64,000 nt of DNA from Bog-756 sp963727955. GTDB taxonomy: Bacteria > Actinomycetota > Acidimicrobiia > Acidimicrobiales > RAAP-2. The notes beneath the pieces were generated by a model that was not told where the DNA came from, did no database searches, and worked only from the letters and a program-made list of their open reading frames with translations. The translations under genes and the position numbers were made by a program. The stretch is taken from NCBI GenBank assembly GCA_963727955.1, contig CAVSII010000008.1, forward strand, positions 124,001-188,000, written 5' to 3'. This document shows, piece by piece, positions 8,714-17,598 of the stretch (positions are counted from its first letter, which is position 1; every line of letters starts with the position of its first letter).

Positions 8714-9433
8714 ATGGTGGCCGCTGAAGACACCGTGGTGGTCATCGAGGATGATCACCACATATCGGACCTGGTGGCCATGTACTTGCGTCGGGACGGG
8801 TTCCGCGTCCTGCAGGCTGACGAGGCTGGGCCCGGGCTGGCCCTGGTGGACAGGGAGCGGCCCAAGCTGGTCATCGTCGACATCGGACTGCCCGGCGATC
8901 TCGATGGTTTCGATGTCTGCCGCCGGCTGCGGAACGGAAGTCCGCCGCCGGGCGGCGCACCCCTGGGGGCGGATCCTCGCGCCGTGCCTGTGCTCATCCT
9001 CAGCGCCCGCGACGATGAAGTCGATCGGGTGTTGGGCCTCGAGCTCGGAGCCGATGACTATGTGACCAAGCCCTTCTCGGCCCGTGAGCTGGTGGCCCGG
9101 GTGCACGCCATCCTTCGCCGCACCGAGGCTCCGGCGGTGGGACCCGATCCCCTGGTCACCCTGGGCGCCATCGAGGTCGACACCCGGCGGCGGGAGGTAC
9201 GCCGGAGCGGAGACGTCGTGCCCCTGGCCACCCGCGAGTTCGATCTTCTGGCCTTTCTGACCGGCAATCTCGGGCTGGCCTTGTCCCGCCGACAGCTTCT
9301 CAACGGGGTGTGGGGCGACGATTGGTACGGCGACGAGCGGACGGTGGACGTGCACGTACGCCAACTCCGCAAGAAGCTCGGCCCCGACCTGCCCCTGGCC
9401 ACGGTGTGGGGCGTCGGCTACCGACTGGGATGA
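8714..9433 (+). CDS. OmpR/PhoB-family response regulator
   Basis: DNA-binding response regulator of a two-component system. The 239-residue protein begins at the ATG at 8714. The receiver domain has the acidic pair in VIEDD, phospho-acceptor Asp56 in VIVDIGLPG, the switch Ser/Thr in LILSARDD, and Lys119 in VTKPF. A proline- and glycine-rich insertion of about 14 residues (near 74-88) lies between helix 3 and strand 4 of the receiver, which is unusual. The C-terminal winged helix (about 145-238) ends in VGYRLG. Its stop overlaps the start of the partner kinase by four bases. Confidence 0.92.
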   Translation: MVAAEDTVVVIEDDHHISDLVAMYLRRDGFRVLQADEAGPGLALVDRERPKLVIVDIGLPGDLDGFDVCRRLRNGSPPPGGAPLGADPRAVPVLILSARDDEVDRVLGLELGADDYVTKPFSARELVARVHAILRRTEAPAVGPDPLVTLGAIEVDTRRREVRRSGDVVPLATREFDLLAFLTGNLGLALSRRQLLNGVWGDDWYGDERTVDVHVRQLRKKLGPDLPLATVWGVGYRLG

Positions 9434-10872
9434 GACGCCGGCTCACCATCACCATCCTCGTCCTGGTGGCGGCCACGGTGGTGGTGACCACCATCGGGAG
9501 CGCCATCTTCATCCGGCACGCCGCCATCGGCACCGGGACCCAGGAGCTGGCCGGTCAGGCCCAGGCCATCTCGTCCACCTTCTCCGACACCCATTTCCGG
9601 ACCAAGGCCGCCTTCCAGCGGGACAAGAAGCTCATCTCCGAAGCGGCCGGTCTGGCCGGCATCGACGTGCTGGCCCTCCAACCCGACGGCGCCATCACCG
9701 GTCCCCCGCTGCCGTCGGGGATCACCGCGGCCGACCTGGATGTCCCCGGCCTCCAACAGGGACGACAGACAATCGGGCACACCTCGTCCCTGCTGGCCTA
9801 CTCGGCCATTCCCACCCCCATCAGCGGAGTGACCTCCTACCAGCCCGTACTGGTGGTCACCCGCCAGATCCACGACCCGGCCGACGGCATCCGGTACTTC
9901 CTGCTGATCGGGGTCATCGGCCTCATAGCGGGGGCAGTGGTGGCCACCGCCCTGGCCCGGCGCTTCAGCCGTTCGCTGGTGGCGGCGGTATCGGTCACCC
10001 GCCGGATCGCCTCGGGCGACCTGGATGCCACCGTGCCCGTCCGTCCCCGCGAGGATCCCGAATTCGTCCAGCTGGCCGAGTCGATCAACGCCATGGGCAC
10101 CAACCTGGTGCGGGCGCGGGAGCAGGAACGCCAGTTCCTCCTTTCCGTCTCCCACGAGCTGCGGACACCGCTGACCTCCATCCGCGGCTACGCCGAGGCG
10201 GTGGTCGACGGGGCCGCCGACGACCCGGCGGAAGCAGCCGCCATCATCAGCGGCGAGGCGCGCCGCCTCGAACGACTGGTCCAGGACCTGCTCGATCTGG
10301 CCCGGCTGGACGCCGACCGCTTCTCTCTCGATCTGCAACCGGTCGACAGCGCCGCCGTGGTCGGTCAGGTGGCCGACGGCTTCCGGCCGCGGGCAGCCGA
10401 GCTCGGTCTCGAGTTGGCCGTGGTGGCCGACGGTCCGGTCTGGGTGTCGGCCGACGCCGATCGGCTGGGCCAGGTGGTGGCCAACCTGGTCGAGAACGCC
10501 GCCTCCTTCGCCCGGCACCTGGTGACGGTGGGAGCCGGGGTGGCTGACGGCCGGCCGCTCATCTGGGTGGGCGACGACGGGCCTGGCATCCCCCCCGACC
10601 AGTTGGGGAGGGTGTTCGAACGGCACTTCGTCTCCGACCGGGTCAGCGGGCGCAGGAAGGGCTCAGGCCTGGGCCTGGCCATCGTGGCCGAACTGGCCGC
10701 GGCCATGGGAGCCACCGTGCGCGCCGAGTCGCCGGCGTCGGAAGACAGGGGAACCCGCATGGTGGTCTGGCTCCGGCCCTCGGTGAGCGGGCACACTCTC
10801 GTCGTCCCGCCGGTGGCCGAAGTCCTGCGGTCCGCCGGCAGCGGGATCTCGAACGGGAGGGACCAGACATGA
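9430..10872 (+). CDS. Sensor histidine kinase (HAMP-HisKA-HATPase)
   Basis: Membrane sensor paired with the preceding regulator. The 480-residue protein has a first membrane segment at about 5-29, an extracytoplasmic sensor to about 155, a second membrane segment at about 156-176, HAMP, and the phosphorylated His242 in SVSHELRTPL. The ATP-binding domain shows the N box (NLVENA), GDDGPGIP and GSGLGL. The ATG at 9430 overlaps the regulator stop (ATGA), and the stop overlaps the following SDR gene (ATGA). The signal sensed is not evident. Coupled translation with an oxidoreductase is atypical for a two-component locus. Confidence 0.92.
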   Translation: MRRRLTITILVLVAATVVVTTIGSAIFIRHAAIGTGTQELAGQAQAISSTFSDTHFRTKAAFQRDKKLISEAAGLAGIDVLALQPDGAITGPPLPSGITAADLDVPGLQQGRQTIGHTSSLLAYSAIPTPISGVTSYQPVLVVTRQIHDPADGIRYFLLIGVIGLIAGAVVATALARRFSRSLVAAVSVTRRIASGDLDATVPVRPREDPEFVQLAESINAMGTNLVRAREQERQFLLSVSHELRTPLTSIRGYAEAVVDGAADDPAEAAAIISGEARRLERLVQDLLDLARLDADRFSLDLQPVDSAAVVGQVADGFRPRAAELGLELAVVADGPVWVSADADRLGQVVANLVENAASFARHLVTVGAGVADGRPLIWVGDDGPGIPPDQLGRVFERHFVSDRVSGRRKGSGLGLAIVAELAAAMGATVRAESPASEDRGTRMVVWLRPSVSGHTLVVPPVAEVLRSAGSGISNGRDQT

Positions 10873-11693
10873 ACGACGACCGCTCCACCGGAACGAAGAG
10901 CCCGGTGGTCCTGGTGACAGGGGCATCGGCCGGCATCGGACTGGCCTGTGCCGACCGCCTCCACCGGCGGGGATGGACCGTCATCGGAGCCAGCCGGCGG
11001 GGGACGTCATCGGGGGGGTGGACACCGCTTTCCATGGATGTCGACGACGACGACTCGGTCAACGCCGGGTTCGCCGGCTTCGACAGCGACGGCGGTCGAC
11101 TCGATGCCGTTGTGGCCTGTGCCGGTTGGGGTCTGGCCGGCGCCGCCGAAATGACCCCGGTGGCTGAGGCCAAAGCACAGATGGAGACCAATTTCTGGGG
11201 GGCGGTGCGGGTGGTGAACGGCGGGCTGCCGCTCATGCGCCGCGCCCACCGTGGCCGGGTCGTTCTCATCAGCTCGCTGGGTGGGATCATCGGCATCCCC
11301 TTCCAGTCCTTCTACAGCGCCAGCAAATTCGCCATGGAGGGGTACGGCGAGGCGCTGGCCTACGAGGTGTCCCCCTTTGGCATCCAGGTGACCTTGGTCG
11401 AGCCGGGCAACGTGCGGACCGACTTCACCCGGAACCGACGGGTCACCGAGGTCACCGGCGAGGACCCGTATGCCCCGGCGGCCACCCGGGCGGTGGACAC
11501 CATGGCCGAGGACGAGGCCAACGGCGTCGACCCGGACGCGGTGGCGGTCGCCGTCGAACGTGTCCTCCTCTCCCGCCACCCGCCCCGTCGTCAGTCGGTG
11601 GGACGGTTCGACGAGCGGATCGGCATAGCCGGCAAACGGCTGCTGCCCTACCGGCTCTTCGAGAAGGCAGCCAAAGGTAGCCTCGGGGTCTGA
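10869..11693 (+). CDS. Short-chain dehydrogenase/reductase
   Basis: A 274-residue classical SDR. It shows the cofactor loop TGASAGIG, the catalytic serine in LISSLGG, YxxxK in YSASK, and a following segment VEPGNVRTDF typical of retinol- or hydroxysteroid-dehydrogenase-like members. Substrate unknown. Translation is coupled by an ATGA overlap with the upstream kinase, so it belongs to the same operon. About 60 bases downstream a lipocalin-like hypothetical protein follows in the same direction. Because the fab genes already contain fabG, this is more likely a lipid or alcohol-modifying enzyme than a fatty-acid-cycle reductase, but that is inference. Confidence 0.9.
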   Translation: MNDDRSTGTKSPVVLVTGASAGIGLACADRLHRRGWTVIGASRRGTSSGGWTPLSMDVDDDDSVNAGFAGFDSDGGRLDAVVACAGWGLAGAAEMTPVAEAKAQMETNFWGAVRVVNGGLPLMRRAHRGRVVLISSLGGIIGIPFQSFYSASKFAMEGYGEALAYEVSPFGIQVTLVEPGNVRTDFTRNRRVTEVTGEDPYAPAATRAVDTMAEDEANGVDPDAVAVAVERVLLSRHPPRRQSVGRFDERIGIAGKRLLPYRLFEKAAKGSLGV

Positions 11694-11753
11694 CCGTCGA
11701 CCGGGCCGGGCGAGCGATCCGGCCCAGGAGATCAGAGACAAGGACGGAAGGTC

Positions 11754-12917
11754 ATGGCCAACCCACTGGGTCCTCTGGGACCGGCAGACGAACGGTTCGA
11801 CCACCAGGTGGCCGACACCTTCGCCACGGTGGGAACCAGCGACCCCTCCTGGACGGAGAAGGTGTGCGCCATGGCCGCTCGCCGCGACGGGAGCCTGCAG
11901 CTGGGCTTCGGGATGGGCAAGTACACCAACCGCAACGTGCTCGACGGCTACGCCGGCATATCGCGGGGAGCCGAACAGGTCACCGTGCGGGGCAGCCGCC
12001 GGCTCTTCCCGAACCCCGACCTGACGTCGGTCGGACCGGTCCGCTACGAGGTCCTCGAGCCGATGCAACGGGTGCGCTTCGTCCTCGACCCCAACCCCTG
12101 CCAGCCCCTGGCCTTCGACTGGGTCTACCAGGCAGCCCTCCCGCCGGCCACCGAGGAGCGCACCCATCAGCGGGCCCCTCTCGGCTATCGGGTCAGCGCC
12201 GACCTGGTGCGCTACCACCAGATCGGGACGGCCTCGGGCTGGATCGACATCGACGGCCAGCGCCACACCATCGACCCCGACGACTGGGTCTCCACCCGCG
12301 ATCACAGTTGGGGCGTGCGCTACGACGTCGGCACCCCGCCCACCGACACCGACCCCTTCGACCCCGTTGCCCAGATGGCCTTCCAGATGATCTGGTGCCC
12401 GGCCCTGATGGTCGACCAGGACGGCACCTGGTGGGGACTGTTCATGCACCTGATCGACGCCCAAGGGTTCGGACACCACCAGCGCACGGTGACCGGCGCC
12501 GTCGAGCACAGCGACGGGCGTATCGAGCGGATGGCCGACATCGACACCGATCTGGCCTACGACCCCTCCAATCGTCGGTTGCTGGGCGGAACAGTACGGG
12601 TCACCCTGGAAGACGGAACGGAGAGGACCTTCATCCTGGAGGTACCGACGGACACCGGCTTCCATCTCGGTGCCGGCCTCTACTTCGGATGGCAGGGCCA
12701 TCACCACGGGGAATGGCGGGGCGAGCTCCACGTGGACGGCGAGCGCCTGGCCGACTGTCGCCAACCCGATCTGGCCCGTGAGCTCCACCAGTTGCGGGAT
12801 ACGTTCGTCCATATCCACGAACCGGCGTCGGGAGCGGAGGGATGGGGCAACTGTCAGCCCATGATCACCGGCTCCCACCCCGATCGGGGGCTGGACGCGG
12901 CATCGTCCTTCTGGTGA
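11754..12917 (+). CDS. Conserved protein, possible AttH/CrtC-like lipocalin-fold enzyme
   Basis: A 387-residue soluble protein without signal peptide. GGAAGG a few bases before the ATG at 11754 supports the start and operon-internal translation. The segment around residues 177-190 (DDWVSTRDHSWGVRY) resembles the W-x-RDHSWG signature I know from tocopherol-cyclase/hydroxyneurosporene-synthase (CrtC/AttH) relatives, which bind hydrophobic substrates in a lipocalin-like double barrel. The rest is rich in predicted beta strands and aromatic residues, in agreement. It follows an SDR and a two-component system and converges on an APH-fold kinase gene. Function and substrate are unknown; the family link is tentative. 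Confidence 0.75.
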   Translation: MANPLGPLGPADERFDHQVADTFATVGTSDPSWTEKVCAMAARRDGSLQLGFGMGKYTNRNVLDGYAGISRGAEQVTVRGSRRLFPNPDLTSVGPVRYEVLEPMQRVRFVLDPNPCQPLAFDWVYQAALPPATEERTHQRAPLGYRVSADLVRYHQIGTASGWIDIDGQRHTIDPDDWVSTRDHSWGVRYDVGTPPTDTDPFDPVAQMAFQMIWCPALMVDQDGTWWGLFMHLIDAQGFGHHQRTVTGAVEHSDGRIERMADIDTDLAYDPSNRRLLGGTVRVTLEDGTERTFILEVPTDTGFHLGAGLYFGWQGHHHGEWRGELHVDGERLADCRQPDLARELHQLRDTFVHIHEPASGAEGWGNCQPMITGSHPDRGLDAASSFW

Positions 12918-12934
12918 TCACCGGGCTCGGGTGA

Positions 12935-14105
12935 TCAGAGGGCCACGCCTTCCCAGTAGGTGCCGTCCAGGATGCCCCGCAGCGTGGCGCGGTGCATGAT
13001 CAGTTCATCGATGTCCGCCGGCGCCTCGGTCTCGCCGAAGTAGATCGAGCGCTCGGTGACCCTGCGCATGATGGCGCCGTGACGGATGGCGGCGAAGGCC
13101 AGGTGCCAGGTGAGATCGCCCGGTTGGCACCCGGACGCCTTGGCGTAAGCGGCGGCCACGTCCACCGGCCGGAACATATCGGGCAAGCCTGTCGTCCCGA
13201 GGTCGACGGCCAGGTCCTGGAAGAACAGGTGCAGATAGCACATCCAACCCAGATCGACCTCGGGTGGGGCGACCCCGGCCATCTCCCAGTCGAGTACGGC
13301 CACCACCTGGTTGTGGTCGAACATCATGTTGCCGATCCGGCCGTCCCCCCAGGACAGGGCGTCGTCACTCACGTCGGTGGGCAGGTTGTCGGCCAGCCAG
13401 TCGAAGCAGTCGGCCAGCAGTGGGGAGGGTCGGTCCTGCACGACCCACTGGTGATAGGCCCGCCAGTGGTTGAGGATGCGCTCGAGCGAGGTAGTGCCGG
13501 GCTGGTCGAACTCCAGAAAGGCCAGATCGTGCTGGCGGGGATTGACGGTATGGATGGCCGCCAGCGTGGTCACCGCCGAGTCCTGCACGGCCGCCCGGTC
13601 GGCGTCGCTGCCGTCGAACACCCAATTGTCGCCGAACGTATAGGGAAGGACGTCGGGTGGTACCTGGCCGTCGATGCGGGCCATCACGAAGAACGGGCCG
13701 CCGAGGACGGTCGGGTCGGATTCGTACCAGAACGTGTCGGGCACCGGCACAGCCGTCTGCTCCCGCACCAATCGCATTACCTGGAACTGCATGTCGAGGT
13801 CGTAGGAGGTGAATACCGGGTAATCGGTGGCCGGCGGCTCGATGCGGGCCACCAGTCGGTGCCGCACCATGGCTCCGTCCTCTTCCCAGTCGGCGGTGAA
13901 CAGCAGGGTCTCCGAGGACATGCCGTTGCTCGCCGGGCTGGACACCTCGGTGATCCGCGGGTCACTCCCGGGCCCGAGCTTGACGGCCAGCCACCCCTGC
14001 AGGCGCGCGTGCCGTCTCCTGCGGATCGCGGGTCGAGGTGGTGATGTGTTCCGGCTCGTCGGCCAGGGGCATACCTGCCGGTCGCGGTGCTGGCTCGCTG
14101 CTCAT
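12935..14105 (-). pseudogene. APH-fold phosphotransferase, one-base frameshift near the N-terminus
   Basis: Aminoglycoside/choline-kinase-fold phosphotransferase of the type often found beside acyl-CoA dehydrogenases in Actinobacteria; a hydroxylated small metabolite is the presumed substrate. The main frame (from 13945) has the nucleotide loop SNGMSSETLLF, the modified catalytic loop LSWGDGRIGNMMF and VLDWEMAG. The missing N-terminus lies in another frame from the ATG at 14105 (GAAGGG just upstream): TRDPQETAR must continue as RLQGWLAVKLGPGSDP. The join needs removal of one base in the CG run 14003-14009. The span of 1171 bases is 3x390+1, as expected for one extra base. Sequencing error or a real mutation; the rest is intact, and 389 aa results if repaired. 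Confidence 0.8.
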
Positions 14106-14215
14106 CCCTTCACTCCCCCTCGGGCCGTGCCCAACCATTCGGGCCACGGTCTATCACTTCTCCTGTCATTCTCCCGTCTGCTCGCCTGCCGGCCGACCGC
14201 CCGCCACGACCGGTC

Positions 14216-15178
14216 TCACCCGACCAGAGGGAGAAGGTGGCTGTGGCCGGTGACGGTGACGGCGGCCTGGTCACCGGTCGGCTGCCAACGGACCAGTACC
14301 GGCTCGGGTGGTGACACCCTTCGATGGAGGGTGGCCAGGGCCACCACCGAACCGCTCCCCGGGGACCAGGCCACCGAGGAGAGATGCCCCACCGGGTGGG
14401 AGCCGTCGGCGGTCAGGACCTCGGCGCCCGCCGGCGGCCTCTCCCCTTCGGGGCCGGCGGCCAGGGTCACCGCCCTCAGTGAACGGGCCACCTTCGAACC
14501 ACGGGCGTCGAGCCGGGCCACCAGCTCCTGGCCGGTGAAGCATCCCTTGGTGAAGGACACCGTCCGTTCCACCAGTCCGACCTCGGCGGCGATGGTCCCC
14601 TCCACTACTTCGCGGCCGTTGACCGGCACTCCCGCTTCGATGCGAGCCGCTTCCCAGGCCTCCTCGCCACAGTCGGTGGCGGCGGCGTCCACCCACAGGC
14701 GTGGGCCCGGGGCCGGTGCCGGGCCGAGAAGGTCGACCCCGCCCAGACCGGGCCAGGTCACCTCGACCACCAGAGGGGGCTGACCCACGACCACCGCTCC
14801 GGCCTTCGGGCCCCGCACGTTCACGCACACCCAGTCGAGCGGGGCCATGGTCACCTTGGTCCGCAACCGGAACCGCTCGAGCCGGGCGATGACCGTCGGC
14901 CCGTAGCCCGCGTCGGTGTCGATGACGAACCCGTCGTCGGCCCGCCGCGTGGTCCGCACATAGGCCTCGACCTTGCCCTGGGGGCTGAGCAGCAGGGCCT
15001 CGGCGCTGTCGCCGATGGCCAGGCTGGCAACGTCCTGACTGCACTGACCCTGGAGGTAGGAGGCGGCGTCGGGTCCCTCCACCGCAACCACGTCGCGGCG
15101 GGCCAGGTGGACCCCGGCCGTGGTGCGCAAGGCCGCGTACTGGGCAGAGACAGGGGCCGACACCCCGATGCGGCTCAC
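14216..15178 (-). CDS. ygfZ: YgfZ/GcvT-like folate-binding protein
   Basis: Folate-dependent protein of the YgfZ family, which helps assemble or repair iron-sulfur enzymes. The family signature is present as KGCFTGQE followed by LVAR, with the conserved cysteine. Length, 320 residues from the GTG at 15178, is normal. Four bases separate it from the trpE stop, so it is the last gene of the his-trp superoperon. Other weak start codons exist upstream inside trpE and were rejected because conserved sequence (SAQYAALRTTAGV) begins just after 15178. Why a Fe-S repair factor is tied to amino-acid synthesis is not evident. Confidence 0.9.
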   Translation of the reverse strand: MSRIGVSAPVSAQYAALRTTAGVHLARRDVVAVEGPDAASYLQGQCSQDVASLAIGDSAEALLLSPQGKVEAYVRTTRRADDGFVIDTDAGYGPTVIARLERFRLRTKVTMAPLDWVCVNVRGPKAGAVVVGQPPLVVEVTWPGLGGVDLLGPAPAPGPRLWVDAAATDCGEEAWEAARIEAGVPVNGREVVEGTIAAEVGLVERTVSFTKGCFTGQELVARLDARGSKVARSLRAVTLAAGPEGERPPAGAEVLTADGSHPVGHLSSVAWSPGSGSVVALATLHRRVSPPEPVLVRWQPTGDQAAVTVTGHSHLLPLVG

Positions 15179-15182
15179 CGGG

Positions 15183-16775
15183 TCACCGAGGCGCCTGGTC
15201 GGCACCGGTCGTGCCGCCTGACGAGCCGGCAGCCCGGGCCATGGCCACCGCCGACAACATGGCCGCCGCCTTGTGGGCACACTCGGCGTTCTCGGTGGCC
15301 GGGTCGCTGTCGGCCACGATGCCGGCGCCGGCCTGCACCGAAGCCCGGCCGTCGGGGCTCACCGTCATGGTCCGTATGGCGATGGCCGTGTCCAGATTTC
15401 CGGAGAAGTCGAGGTAGCCGACAACCCCGCCGTAGACGCCCCGCTTGGTGGGCTCGAGGTCGTCGATGATCTCCATGGCCCTGACCTTGGGGGCACCCGA
15501 CAGCGTGCCGGCCGGAAGGGTGGCCCGCAGCACATCGATCGGTCCCTTGCCCGGGGCCAGCCGTCCGGATACCTGCGAGGTCAAGTGCATGATGTGGCTG
15601 TAGCGCTCGACCACCATGACCTCGTCGAGCACCTCGGTGCCGAAGCTGACCACCCGGCCGACATCGTTGCGGGCCAGGTCGACCAGCATCACGTGTTCGG
15701 CCACCTCCTTGGGGTCCTCGACCAGCTCCCCCTCGAGCCGGCGGTCGTCGGCCGGGGTAGCGCCGCGCGGCCTCGAGCCGGCGATCGGTCGCGAGATGAC
15801 GGTGCCGTCGCGGAGGCGGACCATGGGCTCGGGCGAGGCCCCGACCACGGTGACATCGGGAAACCGGAGGAAGTAGAGGTAGGGGCTCGGATTGACCAGG
15901 CGGAGCACCCGGTAGACATCGAACGGGGCCACCCCCAGGTCGTCGATGTCGAACCGCTGGGACAGCACCACCTGAAACACGTCTCCAGCCGTCACGTGCT
16001 CCTTGGCCGCCCGGACGGCGTCCTCGTAGAGCTGGTCGGACATGGTTCGCCGGATGTCGTGGGGGGGCGGCGCCCTCTCGGGCAGGAGCCGGGCGGCATG
16101 GTCGACGGAACGGAAGCAGTCGGCCGCCAGCTGGTCGAGGCGAACCTGGGCGGCCTGGTAGGCGCCAGTCAGCTCCTCCTCGGTGGCCTCGGGGTCGATG
16201 ACCACGTTGTCGATGAGGACCACCCTCTGGCGCCAGTGGTCGAAGGCGGCCAGCTGGCCGATGACAGCCAGGACGGCATCGGGGTGGCCGAGGTCGTCGG
16301 GGGGTACGGCCGGCAGATGCTCGACCTCGCGCACCACGTCGTAGCCCAGGTAACCGACCAGACCGGCGTGAAGGGGCGGCAGGTCGGGCAGGTCGGGGGA
16401 CTCGAAGGCATCGAGCACGGCGTCGAGGGCGGACAGGATGCCGGCCGTCCCGCTGACCCGGTCGCCGGTGATGGCATCCAGGTCGAGCGGGCCGTCGGTG
16501 GTCACCAGGTTGCCGCGGGCGGTCAGGGTGGCCAACGGATCACGACCGACGAAGGAGTAGCGCCCCCAACGCTCACCGCCCTCGACCGACTCGAGGAGGA
16601 AGCCGGTGCGGTCGGCCCCGTCGACGATATGGAGGAAGGCGGCCACCGGGGTGATGGTGTCGGCCACCAGCTCACGCCATACCGGCACGATGCGGTGCTT
16701 GGCGGCCAAGGAGACGAATCCCTGGGCGCCGGGCCCCGACGGTCCCCCTCCTGCCGGGCTCCTCGCGGAACTCAC
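15183..16775 (-). CDS. trpE: Anthranilate synthase component I
   Basis: Makes anthranilate from chorismate with ammonia from the glutaminase TrpG, the first committed step to tryptophan. The 530-residue protein starts at a GTG overlapping the hisI stop (GTGA). The N-terminal regulatory domain contains the tryptophan-feedback element LLESVEGGERWGRYSFVG. The chorismate-binding core has the SRPIAGSRPRG, LPAGTLSGAPK, GYLDFSGNLD and QAGAGIVADSDP motifs. It stands apart from trpCFBA, inside the histidine operon. No leader peptide or attenuator is seen, and none would be expected at an internal position. Confidence 0.95.
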   Translation of the reverse strand: MSSARSPAGGGPSGPGAQGFVSLAAKHRIVPVWRELVADTITPVAAFLHIVDGADRTGFLLESVEGGERWGRYSFVGRDPLATLTARGNLVTTDGPLDLDAITGDRVSGTAGILSALDAVLDAFESPDLPDLPPLHAGLVGYLGYDVVREVEHLPAVPPDDLGHPDAVLAVIGQLAAFDHWRQRVVLIDNVVIDPEATEEELTGAYQAAQVRLDQLAADCFRSVDHAARLLPERAPPPHDIRRTMSDQLYEDAVRAAKEHVTAGDVFQVVLSQRFDIDDLGVAPFDVYRVLRLVNPSPYLYFLRFPDVTVVGASPEPMVRLRDGTVISRPIAGSRPRGATPADDRRLEGELVEDPKEVAEHVMLVDLARNDVGRVVSFGTEVLDEVMVVERYSHIMHLTSQVSGRLAPGKGPIDVLRATLPAGTLSGAPKVRAMEIIDDLEPTKRGVYGGVVGYLDFSGNLDTAIAIRTMTVSPDGRASVQAGAGIVADSDPATENAECAHKAAAMLSAVAMARAAGSSGGTTGADQAPR

Positions 16776-17149
16776 TGCCGGTCGCCGAAGGCGCGGAAGA
16801 AACAGGAGCGATTCCCGGTGTGGCAGGCGCCGTCGCCTTCTTGATCGACCACCACCAGCAGTACATCCCCGTCGCAGTCGTAACGGACGGCGCGCACGTA
16901 CTGGCGGTTGCCGGACGTCTCGCCCTTGCACCAGAACTCCTGGCGACTGCGGCTCCAGAACCAGGTACGTCCCGTCTCGAGAGTACGGACGAGCGCGTCG
17001 CGGTTCATCCAGGCGAACATGAGCACAGTGCCGTCGGCGGCGTCCTGGACGATGGCCGGCACCAGACCGTCAGCGGTGAAGACGACCCGGGCCAGCTCCT
17101 CGTCGGAGAATTCGATGGGTACGGGGTCGGGTCGGGCAGTGGTGGTCAT
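16772..17149 (-). CDS. hisI: Phosphoribosyl-AMP cyclohydrolase
   Basis: Third enzyme of histidine synthesis, a zinc enzyme opening the purine ring of PR-AMP. The 125-residue protein is of the stand-alone (HisI only, no HisE) type. It shows WSRSRQ.FWCKGETSG, the metal-binding YDCDGD and the paired cysteines in CHTGNRSCF. HisE and HisG must be elsewhere. The stop overlaps trpE by four bases. It is preceded in the operon by the GroES-like gene with a gap of about 58 bases. Confidence 0.95.
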   Translation of the reverse strand: MTTTARPDPVPIEFSDEELARVVFTADGLVPAIVQDAADGTVLMFAWMNRDALVRTLETGRTWFWSRSRQEFWCKGETSGNRQYVRAVRYDCDGDVLLVVVDQEGDGACHTGNRSCFFRAFGDRQ

Positions 17150-17207
17150 GAACTTTCGTCCTCGGTCGGGTCGGGCGCCCGGGTCCGGTCAGAGATCCCG
17201 GGTCCGG

Positions 17208-17588
17208 TCAGAGATAGAGCCCCGTCCCGCCATCGATCCGGGTGGCGGCCACGGCATGGATGTCCCTCTCGCGGAGGATGACGTACTCCTCCCCCTGGAC
17301 CTCGACCTCGTAGCGATCCTCGGGGTTGAACAACACCGTGTCTCCGACCTTGACCGAGCGGACATGGGGACCCACCGCCACCGCCGTGGCCCATGCCAAC
17401 CGTCGGGACACCTGGGCCGTGGCCGGAATCAGGATCCCGGCCCGGGACCGGCGCTCCCCTTCGGCTTGGCCCACCTGGACCAGAACCCGGTCAGCCAGCA
17501 CCGTGATGGCCAGTTTTTCGGTCCCTCGGTCGCCATTGTGGCTGGTCGTCGTCAGGTCCGGCGTCACCTCCGGGGTTGCTGTGGGCAC
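17208..17588 (-). CDS. GroES-like (Cpn10-fold) protein lacking the roof hairpin
   Basis: A 126-residue protein whose second half matches the GroES barrel: LADRVLVQV, a mobile-loop-like RSRAGILIPATAQ, AVAVGP, VKVGDTVLFN, GEEYVILRERDI. Where GroES has about twenty residues forming the roof hairpin between VGPG and VKVGD, only HVRS remains, so the dome is open or absent. A 30-residue polar extension precedes the fold. The GTG at 17588 gives the longest sensible reading. It sits between hisF and hisI without a groEL neighbour. It may be a divergent co-chaperonin or a GroES-fold protein with another role; function is unknown. Confidence 0.82.
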   Translation of the reverse strand: MPTATPEVTPDLTTTSHNGDRGTEKLAITVLADRVLVQVGQAEGERRSRAGILIPATAQVSRRLAWATAVAVGPHVRSVKVGDTVLFNPEDRYEVEVQGEEYVILRERDIHAVAATRIDGGTGLYL

Positions 17589-17598
17589 AACGGCCAGG

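Noticed and set aside
17208..17588. Classical GroES of a groESL operon
   Set aside because: No groEL follows, the roof hairpin is missing, and a polar N-terminal extension is present.
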